Positions 1 to 9,219 of a stretch of 64,000 nt of DNA are shown in pieces. Origin of the DNA: UBA2020 sp964551435 (GTDB lineage: Bacteria > Pseudomonadota > Alphaproteobacteria > Micavibrionales > UBA2020); assembly GCA_964551435.1 (NCBI GenBank), contig CAZKBS010000001.1:124001-188000 (forward strand). The letters run 5' to 3'. Each line of letters begins with the position of its first letter. The stretch's first letter is position 1. Below the pieces are notes generated by a model. That model did not search any database. It saw only the letters and a list, made by a program, of their open reading frames with translations, and was not told where the DNA came from. The position numbers and the translations under genes were made by a program.

Positions 1-1002
1 GAAAGAAGATGCAATTTGCTCCGGCGAGGATGCCCTTCTGGCCGCCTCGGCCGGAGCATTTTGCGATTGAAGAACAGGGGTGGCCTTCGCCTGATGCGTG
101 GCAGGATTTCTATCGCCCACATCTGGTGCCGTTGATCGCCCGGCACCCGACGTCTGGCCGGTGTGCGTCCGGTCAGCCGTTTGCGTGGGCGCGAGCATCC
201 CTCTCTTCGCTTGGATAGCCGGCGACACGGAGGGTAGGGAGCCTCCGTCCGGCCCGATATTCCCGCCCGTCTGCGTGCGTAGGGTTGTAGGAGTGACAGA
301 CGGTGGGAAGCTTTTGGAATCAAGCGCGGCCAGTTGCGCGGCGCGCGATTCACGAATTTGTTTTTCAATTTCGCCGCCGGATTTATGCGCGGCGGGGGTC
401 ATGGCAGTATTGGCCTGCGCCAGCTGCGTCGATACGGTGGCGTTCTGCGCCGGGGCATTTTGCGCGGGGGTGTCGTTCCAAATAATATCGGCGGCGGCCA
501 GCATGGTGGCAGGCGCTTCCTTGGCGGGTTTATGCGGCGAGGTCTTGTCATCGCCCGTGACCATCGCCAGCATCGTCTCGCCGATATCTTTGCCTGTCGC
601 ATCTTCGACGGCGGCATTGGCAACGCCCGCGGCCAGACCGATAGGCCCGCCATAAAGCGCGCCGCCCGCAATACGTGCCACGGGGCTGATCTCGTCGCCC
701 GTCATATGACGGTATATGGTGCTGATCACCGGAATATGCTGCAGCGGGTTGATGATATCGATGACCGTTTTGATAAAACCGATAAAGCCGCCGCCGTCGT
801 TATCTCCGCTGGAGGCAACATCGGATGCGGCGGAAGATTGGCGCACCATCTGGCTGAAGCTCTCGCTTTTGGCCGCTGCGCCGGATATATTCGTTTTGGC
901 CGCTGCGCCGGCCGTGCGCCCGTCACCGCGCAGCTCCGCACGAAAAGCGTTTTGATAGACGCCTTGCGTTTGTGCTGTTGTGCTGGTCTGCGGCGTGGCC
1001 AT
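1..1002 (-). CDS. Hypothetical protein beside flagellar genes, C-terminus cut by window edge
   Basis: An open frame runs leftwards from an ATG at 1002 to the window edge without a stop (334 codons visible), so the C-terminus is missing. A purine-rich Shine-Dalgarno stretch (GGGAGAGG) lies just upstream. The protein begins MATPQTSTTAQTQG and has a compact central segment, roughly residues 75-150, with short hydrophobic stretches, a TGDEISP motif and a GGALYGGPIG motif. This is followed by a long Ala/Pro/Thr-rich, probably disordered region. I do not recognise the family with certainty; its position divergent from flgK suggests a flagellum-linked role. It contains a small imperfect internal duplication (GAAAKTN / GAAAKSE). 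Confidence 0.7.
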   Translation of the reverse strand, partial: MATPQTSTTAQTQGVYQNAFRAELRGDGRTAGAAAKTNISGAAAKSESFSQMVRQSSAASDVASSGDNDGGGFIGFIKTVIDIINPLQHIPVISTIYRHMTGDEISPVARIAGGALYGGPIGLAAGVANAAVEDATGKDIGETMLAMVTGDDKTSPHKPAKEAPATMLAAADIIWNDTPAQNAPAQNATVSTQLAQANTAMTPAAHKSGGEIEKQIRESRAAQLAALDSKSFPPSVTPTTLRTQTGGNIGPDGGSLPSVSPAIQAKRGMLAPTQTADRTHTGQTSGAGRSTAPDVGDRNPATHQAKATPVLQSQNAPAEAARRASSPEQIASSF

Positions 1003-1150
1003 ACGAATCCCTCTCCCTCTCGGAAAATCAGCCTTGCAAGCGTCATGCCATTTTTGATCGGCCGCATCACATCGCTCTGCGCACATATATGAAGTGCGCA
1101 TGAAATGCACCGCCCCCGTCACCAGCGCTTATTATGGTGAATAATTGGGT

Positions 1151-1168
1151 TTGGCACGGGGCTTGCTT
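1151..1168 (+). promoter_or_regulatory. Sigma-54 (-24/-12) promoter for flgK-flgL
   Basis: The sequence TTGGCACGGGGCTTGCTT matches the RpoN consensus TGGCACG-N4-TTGCW, with the invariant GG and GC separated by exactly 10 nt. It points towards flgK, whose start codon is about 85 nt downstream. Late flagellar genes are commonly RpoN-dependent in alphaproteobacteria. No activator (FlbD-type) site was identified by eye. Confidence 0.75.
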
Positions 1169-1251
1169 ATATATCAGCGGGAAGTCTTGTCCGCCTTGGG
1201 TGGGCAGGATCTAGGGAAAAAGACAAGATATTGTAAAACAAGGCAAAAACG

Positions 1252-3339
1252 ATGACGACTGTATCCTTAAATTCGGCCCTGAGTGGCCTGAAGGCAGCGC
1301 AGCAGGCGCTGAATACCGTCTCGACCAACATCGCCAACGCCAGTACCCCGGGCTACACCCGGAAAATTTTGCCGCAGCAGACCCTGATTGTCGGCGGCAC
1401 GGGCGCAGGCGTGACCACGGGCGCGCTGGTGCGCAACGTCGACAAGACCTTGATGAAAAGCCTGTTCGGGCAAGTCAGCGCGACACAATCGGCGCTGGTC
1501 AAAAGCACCTATCTTGGCCGTGTGCAGGATTTCCACGGCGCAACCGAAGCGGAAGCCGCCCTGTCGAACCGCATCGGCAAGCTGTCGGATGCCTTCTCCG
1601 CGCTTTCAAGCGCGCCGGAAAATACCATTTACCTAAACCAGACCGTACAGGCGGCACAAACTCTGGCGAAATCGTTCAATGATTATACGACGCTGATTAC
1701 CGACCTACGCCGCCAGACGGAATCGGAAATTTCCGCCTATGTGGGCGAAGTCAACAACAGCCTGAAGCAGATTGCCGAACTGAACGTGCAAATCGCGCAG
1801 CTGACCGCGGGCGGTCAAGCAAGCGCCGATCTGGAAGACCAGCGCGATACCGCCATCCGCAACGTATCGCAATATATCCAGATTTCGACCTTCACCGACC
1901 AGAACAACGTCGTCGTCGTATCGACCAAACAAGGTCAGGCGCTGGCGGATACCAAGGCACAGAAACTGGTTTTCAATGCATCGGAAACACTGTCGACGAC
2001 GTCCTATTACCCGGGCGGCGGGCTGGGCGGGCTTTATATCAACTCGACGGGCGGCATCGAAGTTGCGCAAAGCTCCATCGGCGGTGCGATTGGCGGTTTG
2101 TTCGAACTGCGCGATCAGGTACTGCCGCAATATCAGGCGCAGGTTGACGAACTGGCGCAAAAAATGGCGGAGCGTTTCGATAAGCTGGGCCTGCGCCTTT
2201 TTACCGATGCCAGCGGCAACGTACCCGCCAGCGTCGCGCCCCCCGCGCCTGTCACCTATAGCGGCTTTGCCGGTGAAATCCGCGTCAATACCAATATCGT
2301 GAACGACCCGACGCTGCTGCGCAAAGGCACCAACGGCGGCGCGGTGCAGGCTGGATCCAACAGTGTTATAAACCGCATCACCGCCTTCGCCTTCGGCAAC
2401 GTCGCCGCGCAGAACGCGAACGGTACGGTTGATATCACGGGCAATATTTTCACCGCTGCCAGCCTGACGCAGACGAACAAACTCTCGGGTAACGTCAACC
2501 TCAACAACTACAATCCCGACCTGTCGGATGCAACCAACCTGACGCTGCCTGCCGCGTTCGACCTGACCATCGGCAGCACGACGCAAACCATCAACATCGG
2601 CGCAACCGATACGCCGATTGACCTTGTGAATACCATCAACGCGGCCTTCGGCCCCGGCACAGCGGCGCTGAACGGCCTTGGCCAGCTGTCGTTCACCACG
2701 ACCGAGGATATCACCCTGGCCGATAACACTATCGGCGCTGCGGGTATGGCCGATCTGGGCTTCACTTTCGGCACGTATCCCGCCAGCAATCCGGCCTTTA
2801 CCGTCAGCGTGAACGGCCAGCCTGCCGTGACCATCACCATTTTGCCGACGGATACCGAAACGGATCTTTTGAACAAGCTCAACGCCGTCCCCGGCCTGAC
2901 CGCGACACAGGGCACGGGCGGCGTGTTGCAGCTTGTTCCCGACGAAGGCGGCAGCCTGAACCTGCAAAACACCAGCGGCAATCCGCTGGGCGGACTGGGA
3001 CTGTCGATTACCAATGTCAACCATACCTCGTTCCGCCAGAACAACCTTGGCCCCGCGGGCAATCTGTCGACGGGCCTTGCGGCGAACAGCAGCATCGGCG
3101 ATTACGCCAAGAACCTCGTCAGCCAGCAATCGGCCACCTATAACGCGGCGGAAAGCACCTATAACAGTGAACAAAGCTATCTGGAGACCCTCGACAGCCG
3201 CAACAGCAGCATCAGCGGCGTTGACCTCGATCAGGAAATTGCGGAGCTGATCCGCGTACAGACCGCCTATACCGCCGCCGCGCGCATGATTACCGCGACC
3301 GAAGAGTTGTTCGACACGCTTTTCGCGGCGATACGCTAA
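1252..3339 (+). CDS. flgK: Flagellar hook-associated protein 1 (FlgK)
   Basis: FlgK forms the first hook-filament junction ring outside the cell. The N-terminal 50 residues carry the classic axial-protein signature (SALSGLKAAQQALNTVSTNI, then NASTPGYTR). The C-terminal end has the matching D0 helix (GVDLDQEIAELIRVQTAYTA). The middle, about residues 330-600, is a variable, Thr/Asn-rich domain. At 695 residues it is within the upper range for the family because of this insertion. An AAGG ribosome site precedes the ATG, a sigma-54 promoter lies upstream, and flgL follows after 20 nt, so the two are co-transcribed. Confidence 0.95.
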   Translation: MTTVSLNSALSGLKAAQQALNTVSTNIANASTPGYTRKILPQQTLIVGGTGAGVTTGALVRNVDKTLMKSLFGQVSATQSALVKSTYLGRVQDFHGATEAEAALSNRIGKLSDAFSALSSAPENTIYLNQTVQAAQTLAKSFNDYTTLITDLRRQTESEISAYVGEVNNSLKQIAELNVQIAQLTAGGQASADLEDQRDTAIRNVSQYIQISTFTDQNNVVVVSTKQGQALADTKAQKLVFNASETLSTTSYYPGGGLGGLYINSTGGIEVAQSSIGGAIGGLFELRDQVLPQYQAQVDELAQKMAERFDKLGLRLFTDASGNVPASVAPPAPVTYSGFAGEIRVNTNIVNDPTLLRKGTNGGAVQAGSNSVINRITAFAFGNVAAQNANGTVDITGNIFTAASLTQTNKLSGNVNLNNYNPDLSDATNLTLPAAFDLTIGSTTQTINIGATDTPIDLVNTINAAFGPGTAALNGLGQLSFTTTEDITLADNTIGAAGMADLGFTFGTYPASNPAFTVSVNGQPAVTITILPTDTETDLLNKLNAVPGLTATQGTGGVLQLVPDEGGSLNLQNTSGNPLGGLGLSITNVNHTSFRQNNLGPAGNLSTGLAANSSIGDYAKNLVSQQSATYNAAESTYNSEQSYLETLDSRNSSISGVDLDQEIAELIRVQTAYTAAARMITATEELFDTLFAAIR

Positions 3340-3359
3340 TTGAATAAGGAGACCACGTC

Positions 3360-4385
3360 ATGGTTTACACACCCGGCATTTCCTTCCTCGGCACGACGAA
3401 TACGCAGATTTCGCGCCTGAAGCAGCTCAATACCACGCTGACCGATTTGCAGCGCCAGCTGACCACGCAAAAAAAATACGACAACGTCAGCGGTTTTGGC
3501 GCGCAGGCCTACAGCGTGCAGAAGCTGCGCACCGACAAGGCGCAGCTGGATACCTTTCTGACCAATATCTCGACGGTCGAAACGCGACTGCAGGTCATGT
3601 CAAGCGCTCTGCAGCAGGCATCGGACGCAGGGCGGATGATGACCGACGCTGTGAGCAATTTTTACAAATACGGCGCCACCGATATCGAAACCGTCAGCCT
3701 TGTCGCCCGCCAGCAGCTGGATTTGATGCGCGACGTCGCCAATCTTGAAATCGACGGGCGGTATATGTTCGCCGGAAGCGCAACGGATGCGGAGCCGTTT
3801 TCGAACTACGGCCAGCTTGACCTCAACATGCAAAACCTTGTCACCGACTGGCAAGCGGGCACCATCACCACAGCGCAGCTGATTACCGCGGTCAACAACC
3901 TGTCGGATACCGATGTCGGATTCAACCCCGCCCTGTCATCGACGGGCAAGGTTACCACGCAAATCGATAAAAACCTGAACATTGATTACACCTCCGTCGC
4001 CACGGATAACGGCATGAAAGAGCTGATGCGCATGATGGCGCTGGCGGCAAACCTGCGGCCGCTCGACCTGTCGGCATCCCCGCCGGGCCCGACGCAGGCG
4101 GATATGGACCAGCTGGTCAAACATATCGTCGACAGCATCAATACCGCGACCCAGAAAACCGACCAAGGCAACGGCCAGATCGGCGTGCATCTGGCAACCA
4201 TCGAATCCGTGCAGAACCAGCACCTGACCGACAGTTCGGTTTTCGACAGGATTTTGATCGAAAAAGAAAACGCCGATACGACAGAGGTTGTGGCGAAAAT
4301 ACAGTCGCTGCAAACGCAAATCACGTCGTCTTATGAAATCACCAGCCTTGTCAGCCAGCTGTCACTGGTGAACTATCTGCGCTAA
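3360..4385 (+). CDS. flgL: Flagellar hook-associated protein 3 (FlgL)
   Basis: FlgL is the second hook-filament junction protein and shares the flagellin fold at both ends. The N-terminus (ISFLGTTNTQISRLKQLNTT) and C-terminal helix (QTQITSSYEITSLVSQLSLV) are flagellin/FlgL-like. The helical core around residues 80-140 includes an LDLMRDVANLEIDGRYMFAG stretch typical of FlgL. A strong AAGGAG ribosome site lies 9 nt before the ATG. It is the distal gene of the flgK-flgL unit and converges on the RNase J-like gene. Confidence 0.9.
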   Translation: MVYTPGISFLGTTNTQISRLKQLNTTLTDLQRQLTTQKKYDNVSGFGAQAYSVQKLRTDKAQLDTFLTNISTVETRLQVMSSALQQASDAGRMMTDAVSNFYKYGATDIETVSLVARQQLDLMRDVANLEIDGRYMFAGSATDAEPFSNYGQLDLNMQNLVTDWQAGTITTAQLITAVNNLSDTDVGFNPALSSTGKVTTQIDKNLNIDYTSVATDNGMKELMRMMALAANLRPLDLSASPPGPTQADMDQLVKHIVDSINTATQKTDQGNGQIGVHLATIESVQNQHLTDSSVFDRILIEKENADTTEVVAKIQSLQTQITSSYEITSLVSQLSLVNYLR

Positions 4386-4414
4386 ACCGCGCGGGCGCGA
4401 TTTCGCCGCGAAGA

Positions 4415-6052
4415 CTATTTCGGATTGATGTTGAAGATTTTGGGGCGGCGGCGGTTGATGTTGGCAGCATCCTGCGTTTGTTCGGGCGGTTTGGGCTGCG
4501 GCGCGGTTTTCATCAAATAATGACGGTCAGACCATGTCGCGCCTTGCAGGGTTTTGAAGCCGACCAGTTTCGGCGCGCCCTTGGTTTCAGGGTCGACCGA
4601 GCGGCAACCGTCGCGCGTGACGCGAATGGCATCGCCGTTGTCGGCCTTAATCACGCGCTGGCCCATTTTTTCCATCGCCTCGGCGCAGGATTCGCGCAGC
4701 TTGCTGTCGCCGTGGATGGGCATGACGGTTTTGGGCTTGGCCATTTTCGCCATTTCAATCAGCTCTGGCAGGCGGGCATGCGCCTGCGCATACAGCGGCG
4801 CATCGGCGCGGGTCAAAACCTTGATACCCTTGTTTTTCAGCGTCGCCATCAGGCGCGCATGCTGGCCTTCCTGACCCGGAATCACGGGTGCGCAAAACAA
4901 AACGATATCGCGCTGCGGGTCCAGCGTCAGACCCGGATGATGCCCGTCTGCCGCGCGCGTCAGCGCCGCGCCGGGCGAACCTTGTGCGCCAGTCACGATG
5001 ACCACGCTGTCGCGCGGGCGGCTTTCTTCAAAATCGCGGATGGAGCGCGGGGTCGAAAGCACGCGCACATCGACTTTTTCGCCAATCGAATCCGAGAGCG
5101 TCAAACCCGTTTGCTGAAGCGCGGAGAGCGATTGTTCATGCGACCAGCCCGATACCCAGACCGTGCGCCCCTTTTCCGCCGCAACCTTGGCGACAGAGGC
5201 GACGTTTTCCTCAAACCCGCTCATGACCGCAATCACGAAACGCTTGCCCGGATATTTTTCCATGAGATCGCGCAGCGCATCGCGCACGTCTTCTTCGGTT
5301 GTCGGCACCACGTCGCGGTCGGCGCCGGTGGAATCGAGCAAAAGAAGGTCCACCGGTTTATTGACGATACGCTGGAATTGCTGTTCATCAAACGCAGGAC
5401 CCCAAACCACCGACTGGTCGAGCTTGAAGTCGCCGGGGTTGAGCATGTTGCCTTCGGGTGTTTCGATGAAAAATCCGACCGATTGCGGCGTCGAGTGGCT
5501 GACCCAGAAAGCGGACACTTTCACGGGGCCTTCCTGCACAGGCTTGCCGGGGGCGATGGTGATAATTTGCGGCCATTCCGACGGATCAAGGCCGGCGTTG
5601 GACAGTTCCTGTTCCAGCCGCTTCGCCGTGTAGGGCGTGGCGTAGATTTTCGGCAGCTCATACCCCATCAACAGCAGCATCGGCAGCGCATTCATGTGGT
5701 CGGAGTGGTTATGCGTCAAAAAAATCGCATCCACCGGCTGCCCCGGCTGGTGGCTGGCATCGTCGCGGCGACGGAAATGGTTGGCGTAATCGGGGATGAC
5801 CGTATCGCAATCGGTGAGCGCTGGGTCTTCGAGCTGGCGCGCGTCCGACGACATCACCCCCGCGTCGAACAGAATATTCCATGTGCGTTTATCGCCATTG
5901 GCATCGGTTTCGCTATAGCTACAAAGCCCGCTGTTCATGCCGATGCGGTGTTTGTTATTCCCGCCCAGAATATGCCAGTGCAGCGACCTGCCCGAATGTC
6001 CGTCGCGATCGCCGTTATCGCCAGATGGGGGCACGGGGGGCAGAGACGTCAT
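4415..6052 (-). CDS. rnj: RNase J-like beta-CASP metallo-beta-lactamase ribonuclease
   Basis: RNase J enzymes are zinc-dependent 5'-exo/endoribonucleases used for mRNA decay and RNA maturation. The zinc-binding motif HNHSDH is at residues 114-119, with a further ligand Asp in NPGDFKLD near 212. The beta-CASP half has a TGAQGSPGAALTRAADG segment and a late PKTVMPIHGDSKLRE segment that match the RNase J signature (TGSQGEP, then PVHGE). Length (545 aa) is normal for the family. It starts 5 nt after the iscX-like stop, so they share a transcript. The N-terminal 25 residues are polar and variable. The C-terminus ends in a basic stretch (RRRPKIFNINPK). Confidence 0.85.
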   Translation of the reverse strand: MTSLPPVPPSGDNGDRDGHSGRSLHWHILGGNNKHRIGMNSGLCSYSETDANGDKRTWNILFDAGVMSSDARQLEDPALTDCDTVIPDYANHFRRRDDASHQPGQPVDAIFLTHNHSDHMNALPMLLLMGYELPKIYATPYTAKRLEQELSNAGLDPSEWPQIITIAPGKPVQEGPVKVSAFWVSHSTPQSVGFFIETPEGNMLNPGDFKLDQSVVWGPAFDEQQFQRIVNKPVDLLLLDSTGADRDVVPTTEEDVRDALRDLMEKYPGKRFVIAVMSGFEENVASVAKVAAEKGRTVWVSGWSHEQSLSALQQTGLTLSDSIGEKVDVRVLSTPRSIRDFEESRPRDSVVIVTGAQGSPGAALTRAADGHHPGLTLDPQRDIVLFCAPVIPGQEGQHARLMATLKNKGIKVLTRADAPLYAQAHARLPELIEMAKMAKPKTVMPIHGDSKLRESCAEAMEKMGQRVIKADNGDAIRVTRDGCRSVDPETKGAPKLVGFKTLQGATWSDRHYLMKTAPQPKPPEQTQDAANINRRRPKIFNINPK

Positions 6053-6057
6053 GGCGC

Positions 6058-6396
6058 TTAACTCCCGCTATCCGATTTTTTACCGCCACTGCCGCGCAGC
6101 GCGGCCCCGTCCGCATAACAAACAGGAGAAGACATCTCGACCGCTTCGGCCGCGGCATCCGCAAACGCGGCGCTGCGCGGCGTCATGCCGCAGCGCGCAT
6201 CGGCAACACGCATCCAGGTCCAGAGAATTTTATCGAGAATGCGTGCATCCGGCGGAATCGCCGCATCACAAAAGCCGGGGAGCGCCACAATCAGGCGGCG
6301 CAGGGATTCGCCATCGAGCGCGAGCCTGTCCTGTTCGGGATAGGCCGCCCAGAGGGCTTCTGCAAGACGATCCTGTTCTGACCAGGACAGTTGCAT
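6058..6396 (-). CDS. iscX: IscX-like Fe-S assembly protein with C-terminal extension
   Basis: IscX is a small acidic partner of the IscS desulfurase that modulates iron-sulfur cluster assembly. Residues 1-66 resemble E. coli IscX: a WSEQDRLAEALWAAYPEQD start (IscX has W, then EALYDAYPDLD), a middle LRRLIVALPGF, and an ILDKILWTWMRVAD end (IscX has ILEAILLVWLDEAE). About 45 further residues, Ala/Ser-rich and ending in GSGGKKSDSGS, are extra compared with the roughly 66-residue family. It is the first gene of a two-gene unit with the RNase J-like gene. No isc or suf genes are near, so the family call rests on sequence alone. Confidence 0.65.
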   Translation of the reverse strand: MQLSWSEQDRLAEALWAAYPEQDRLALDGESLRRLIVALPGFCDAAIPPDARILDKILWTWMRVADARCGMTPRSAAFADAAAEAVEMSSPVCYADGAALRGSGGKKSDSGS

Positions 6397-6541
6397 CCGA
6401 AAGACTCCGGTGTTTTTTGAAACTAGGCGATGATACCAAAGCCCTGCCCCCTTGTCGATACAACATCGAACAAATGTTCAAGTAACTGATATCGGAAAGA
6501 AAATCTGGATGCTGCGCTACAACAAGACCGTGCGGTGTCAT

Positions 6542-6575
6542 AAAAAACCCCGCACACAAAGGAGCGGGGGTTTTT
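6542..6575 (-). terminator. Hairpin terminator of the type IVB-like gene train
   Basis: CCCCGC (6548-6553) pairs with GCGGGG (6564-6569) around a 10-nt loop. The A-run at 6542-6547 gives a U-run on the minus-strand transcript. It lies about 20 nt past the stop of the last paralogue, so it should end the long operon. Confidence 0.7.
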
Positions 6576-6594
6576 GTGAGCCGGAAAGCCGTCC

Positions 6595-7923
6595 TTACGG
6601 GGCGCGGTTGGTCGGCAGGTCTTTGCTGTCGAATTTCGGAATATTGATGTCCATATCGGAAGCAAAAGCCGCCGTTTCCATGAACACCATTTCTTCCATA
6701 CGTTTGTAGAGTTCGTTCATCTGCTGCAGGCGCACGGCGTTGACCGTCCCCTGTTCACGGATGACCTGTTCGGGGCTTTCGATCAGGCGCACGATATATT
6801 GCGGGTTATGGAAGCGGTCTTTGCTGACCGCATGCACGATTTCCGCATAGCTGGCGTCGGTCGAGGCATCCGCCGCAGGCAAACCCGAAGCCGTACGCAT
6901 TTCCTGCGTATTGACCTTGCTGCCCCCGACACGCTGGCCAATCATCAGCGCCACGGCGTTATAGATGGTGTTCTGACGTGCCGTCAGAGCGCGGCGGCGC
7001 AGCAGCGTTTGCTGACCCGCAGGCGACTGCACCACAGATTCCGGCACCGGCGGCAGGGATTTGGGCGCCAGCATGTATTTCATGACAGCATCGACGACCA
7101 ACCGGTTATCGGGCGATGTCGCATCAATCGTCTGACGGTCACCCCACAGCAAGGCAGGCAAGTCGACATGACGACCGGCCAAATCACCCGGCGCGCCATC
7201 ACAACCCTGACCGCCTTTGTCGGGGTCGCAGAAGCGGGTGATATATTCCTGCCAGCGTTCGTTCTGGTCGGCAGCCGTGCTGCGGCCTGCTGCAGTACCT
7301 TCCGCGTTCATCCGGCGGGGCTGGGATTGTTTTGCCAGGGCGCGGGCTGTCGCGCGCGCCATGCGCGCGGCCTTGCCAACGCCCGAACCGCCGGGGGGCG
7401 GACTGCTCGGATTGGCGTTACCCGTGGCGATCGCGTCGAACTGGCAGGCGATTTCGCTCGGCTGGTAACGGCGGAGCGCTTCAACCTGACGTCTTTGGAT
7501 ATCCTGCATATATTCGTTCTGGTTTTGCGCATCCATCATGGAGCCGTAAACACGGCTCTGGTCGATTTGCGAGGCGTGCAACTGGCTGGTCATTTGCTTC
7601 AACGCCGGTTCGAAATGTTCACGCCACCACACCGACAGACCTTCGCGGATATTCTGGTCGAACTCCTCGAGGCGGGTGATGACTTCGTTTTTCGCGGTAT
7701 TGGTGATTTTATCTTCGATAAAATTTTCTTCCTGTTCGATGAAATCGTTCAGGTCGTCTGCAATATCCTGCGCCATCTGGTTGAACGTCGAGGTCGCGGT
7801 GAAAGAGTTTTCGCACTGCGCGCGCGCAATGCCCGGCGCAAACAGCACCGGCAGGGCCAGCGCCAACGCCAACGCGGGAATAACCCCGACAGCCTTGCGT
7901 TTACTGGTTCGTCGGCAATTCAT
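6595..7923 (-). CDS. Paralogue A of a four-gene tandem family, secreted, type IVB-associated
   Basis: I do not recognise the family. The 442-residue product has a signal peptide (hydrophobic residues 14-30, probable cleavage after ARA near 35). A helical, Glu-rich region follows, with WW at 99-100, QMTSQL at 110-115 and DQ at 121-122. Then come PSEIAC (Cys160), a basic Ala/Arg-rich linker (about 180-215), FCDP at 231-234, and Cys241. These landmarks recur in order in the three genes upstream, which are clearly homologous though divergent. Its start overlaps paralogue B's end by 23 nt. It is the last gene before a terminator. Position behind dotDCB-icmT suggests an exported component or substrate of that machine; this is inference. 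Confidence 0.75.
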   Translation of the reverse strand: MNCRRTSKRKAVGVIPALALALALPVLFAPGIARAQCENSFTATSTFNQMAQDIADDLNDFIEQEENFIEDKITNTAKNEVITRLEEFDQNIREGLSVWWREHFEPALKQMTSQLHASQIDQSRVYGSMMDAQNQNEYMQDIQRRQVEALRRYQPSEIACQFDAIATGNANPSSPPPGGSGVGKAARMARATARALAKQSQPRRMNAEGTAAGRSTAADQNERWQEYITRFCDPDKGGQGCDGAPGDLAGRHVDLPALLWGDRQTIDATSPDNRLVVDAVMKYMLAPKSLPPVPESVVQSPAGQQTLLRRRALTARQNTIYNAVALMIGQRVGGSKVNTQEMRTASGLPAADASTDASYAEIVHAVSKDRFHNPQYIVRLIESPEQVIREQGTVNAVRLQQMNELYKRMEEMVFMETAAFASDMDINIPKFDSKDLPTNRAP

Positions 7924-9205
7924 TGCGACCCCCTCCTCTCAGAGACGTGGCTTTTCTATCCAGAATATTACCCGCTTCGATAGCCTGTGCGGTGGCGATC
8001 TTTTCGGCCTTTTCAAACATGCGGTACAGCAGCATCAGGTTATAGGCCTGAAGGAATACTTCTTTTTGCGAAACACTGGTCGCACCATCGGTCAGGCCGA
8101 CGTAGTATCCCGGATCCCAAAGCTGTTCCATGATCGCCTGGCGGATTTCACGCTCCGACGGATTGGCGGAGGCGTCGTTGATACCGACACGCTGGCGAAT
8201 TTCGCGGACCTGATCCGATCCATCGGCATTCGTCGGCGCGCGTTCGGCAACGATAGAGAAACCGAGCGCGTTCACCGCGTCCATCTGCGCGAGATAGCTG
8301 CGGTTATGCTGGCGCTGCTCTTTACCGGCGGCACCGTTGAGAACGTTGTTTTCGATGGTCTCCGGCGGTTCGAAACCCGTGATGTTGTAAATCAGTTCAT
8401 TGACGGCAATCGCGATATCGGGGTTGGTCATGTCGAGCGTTTCGCGGCCAAACAGCGTCACGCTGGGCATCAGGTGTGCGTTCGGGGTTGTCGCCGAGCT
8501 GCCGCCGCAGGCCGTGTTGCCGCCGTTGGCCAGATGGTCGCAGAAACGGTTGCGGTATTCTTCGAAACGGGCACGCACCACACCGCCGGGACCGTTCGCC
8601 GCGGGCGTACCGGCATTGTTGTTGGCAAGCTGGCTGGTCGTTTTCGACAGCATGTTCGTGGCCGCGCGCGTCGTGCCGCTGGCTTTGGTCAGCGGAACGG
8701 CAACCGTATCGAAACGGCAGCCTTCATCCGTCGGGCGGAAGTTTTGGCGGGCTTCAAATTCGCGGCGTTGGAAACCGCGCGCGGTTTCGGTCAGGTTACT
8801 GCTGTCAAACAGGCTGGACATCTGGCGGGCCTGATCGGTGACGCCGGCGTTCAGCTGGGTGGTCATGGCCTTCAGCGCCTCTTCCCAGTCGCGCCAGAAC
8901 TGGCGCATGCGCTGGTTGAGGGCGGTTTCCATCGCTTCAAGCGAGGCAATCAGCGCCGCGCTCGACGCTGTGGTGGTGGCGGTGTAAAGCGCGCTCAGGG
9001 TTGTTTGCATCGCGGTAATCGCCGCCGCCTGCGCCGGAATAACCGTACCTGTCGCAATGCCCATGGTAGAACCCGGGGCTTCGCACTGCGCGAAGGCGTC
9101 TGTGGGTTGCGCAACCGCGATTGTCGCCGCTATCGCCGCCAAAGCCCATACCGGCAGGGCTTTCCTGCGCTGTGCCTCTTGGTGGTGCTGGGGTTTCGAT
9201 TTCAT
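7901..9205 (-). CDS. Paralogue B of the tandem family, secreted
   Basis: 434 residues with a signal peptide (hydrophobic about 18-32, cleavage near AFA-QC, leaving a Cys close to the mature N-terminus as in paralogue A). The family core is present: FWRDWEEALKAMTTQLN at about 103-119, DQ at 124-125, Cys163 after FRPTDEG, and FCDH at 221-224 followed by an ACGG motif. The late conserved block is NPSEREIRQAIMEQLWDPGY. A helical Ala/Thr-rich region (60-100) is specific to this copy. It overlaps paralogue A by 23 nt and sits 14 nt after paralogue C, consistent with translational coupling. Function unknown. Confidence 0.75.
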   Translation of the reverse strand: MKSKPQHHQEAQRRKALPVWALAAIAATIAVAQPTDAFAQCEAPGSTMGIATGTVIPAQAAAITAMQTTLSALYTATTTASSAALIASLEAMETALNQRMRQFWRDWEEALKAMTTQLNAGVTDQARQMSSLFDSSNLTETARGFQRREFEARQNFRPTDEGCRFDTVAVPLTKASGTTRAATNMLSKTTSQLANNNAGTPAANGPGGVVRARFEEYRNRFCDHLANGGNTACGGSSATTPNAHLMPSVTLFGRETLDMTNPDIAIAVNELIYNITGFEPPETIENNVLNGAAGKEQRQHNRSYLAQMDAVNALGFSIVAERAPTNADGSDQVREIRQRVGINDASANPSEREIRQAIMEQLWDPGYYVGLTDGATSVSQKEVFLQAYNLMLLYRMFEKAEKIATAQAIEAGNILDRKATSLRGGGRNELPTNQ

Positions 9206-9219
9206 GAAAACACCCTTTC

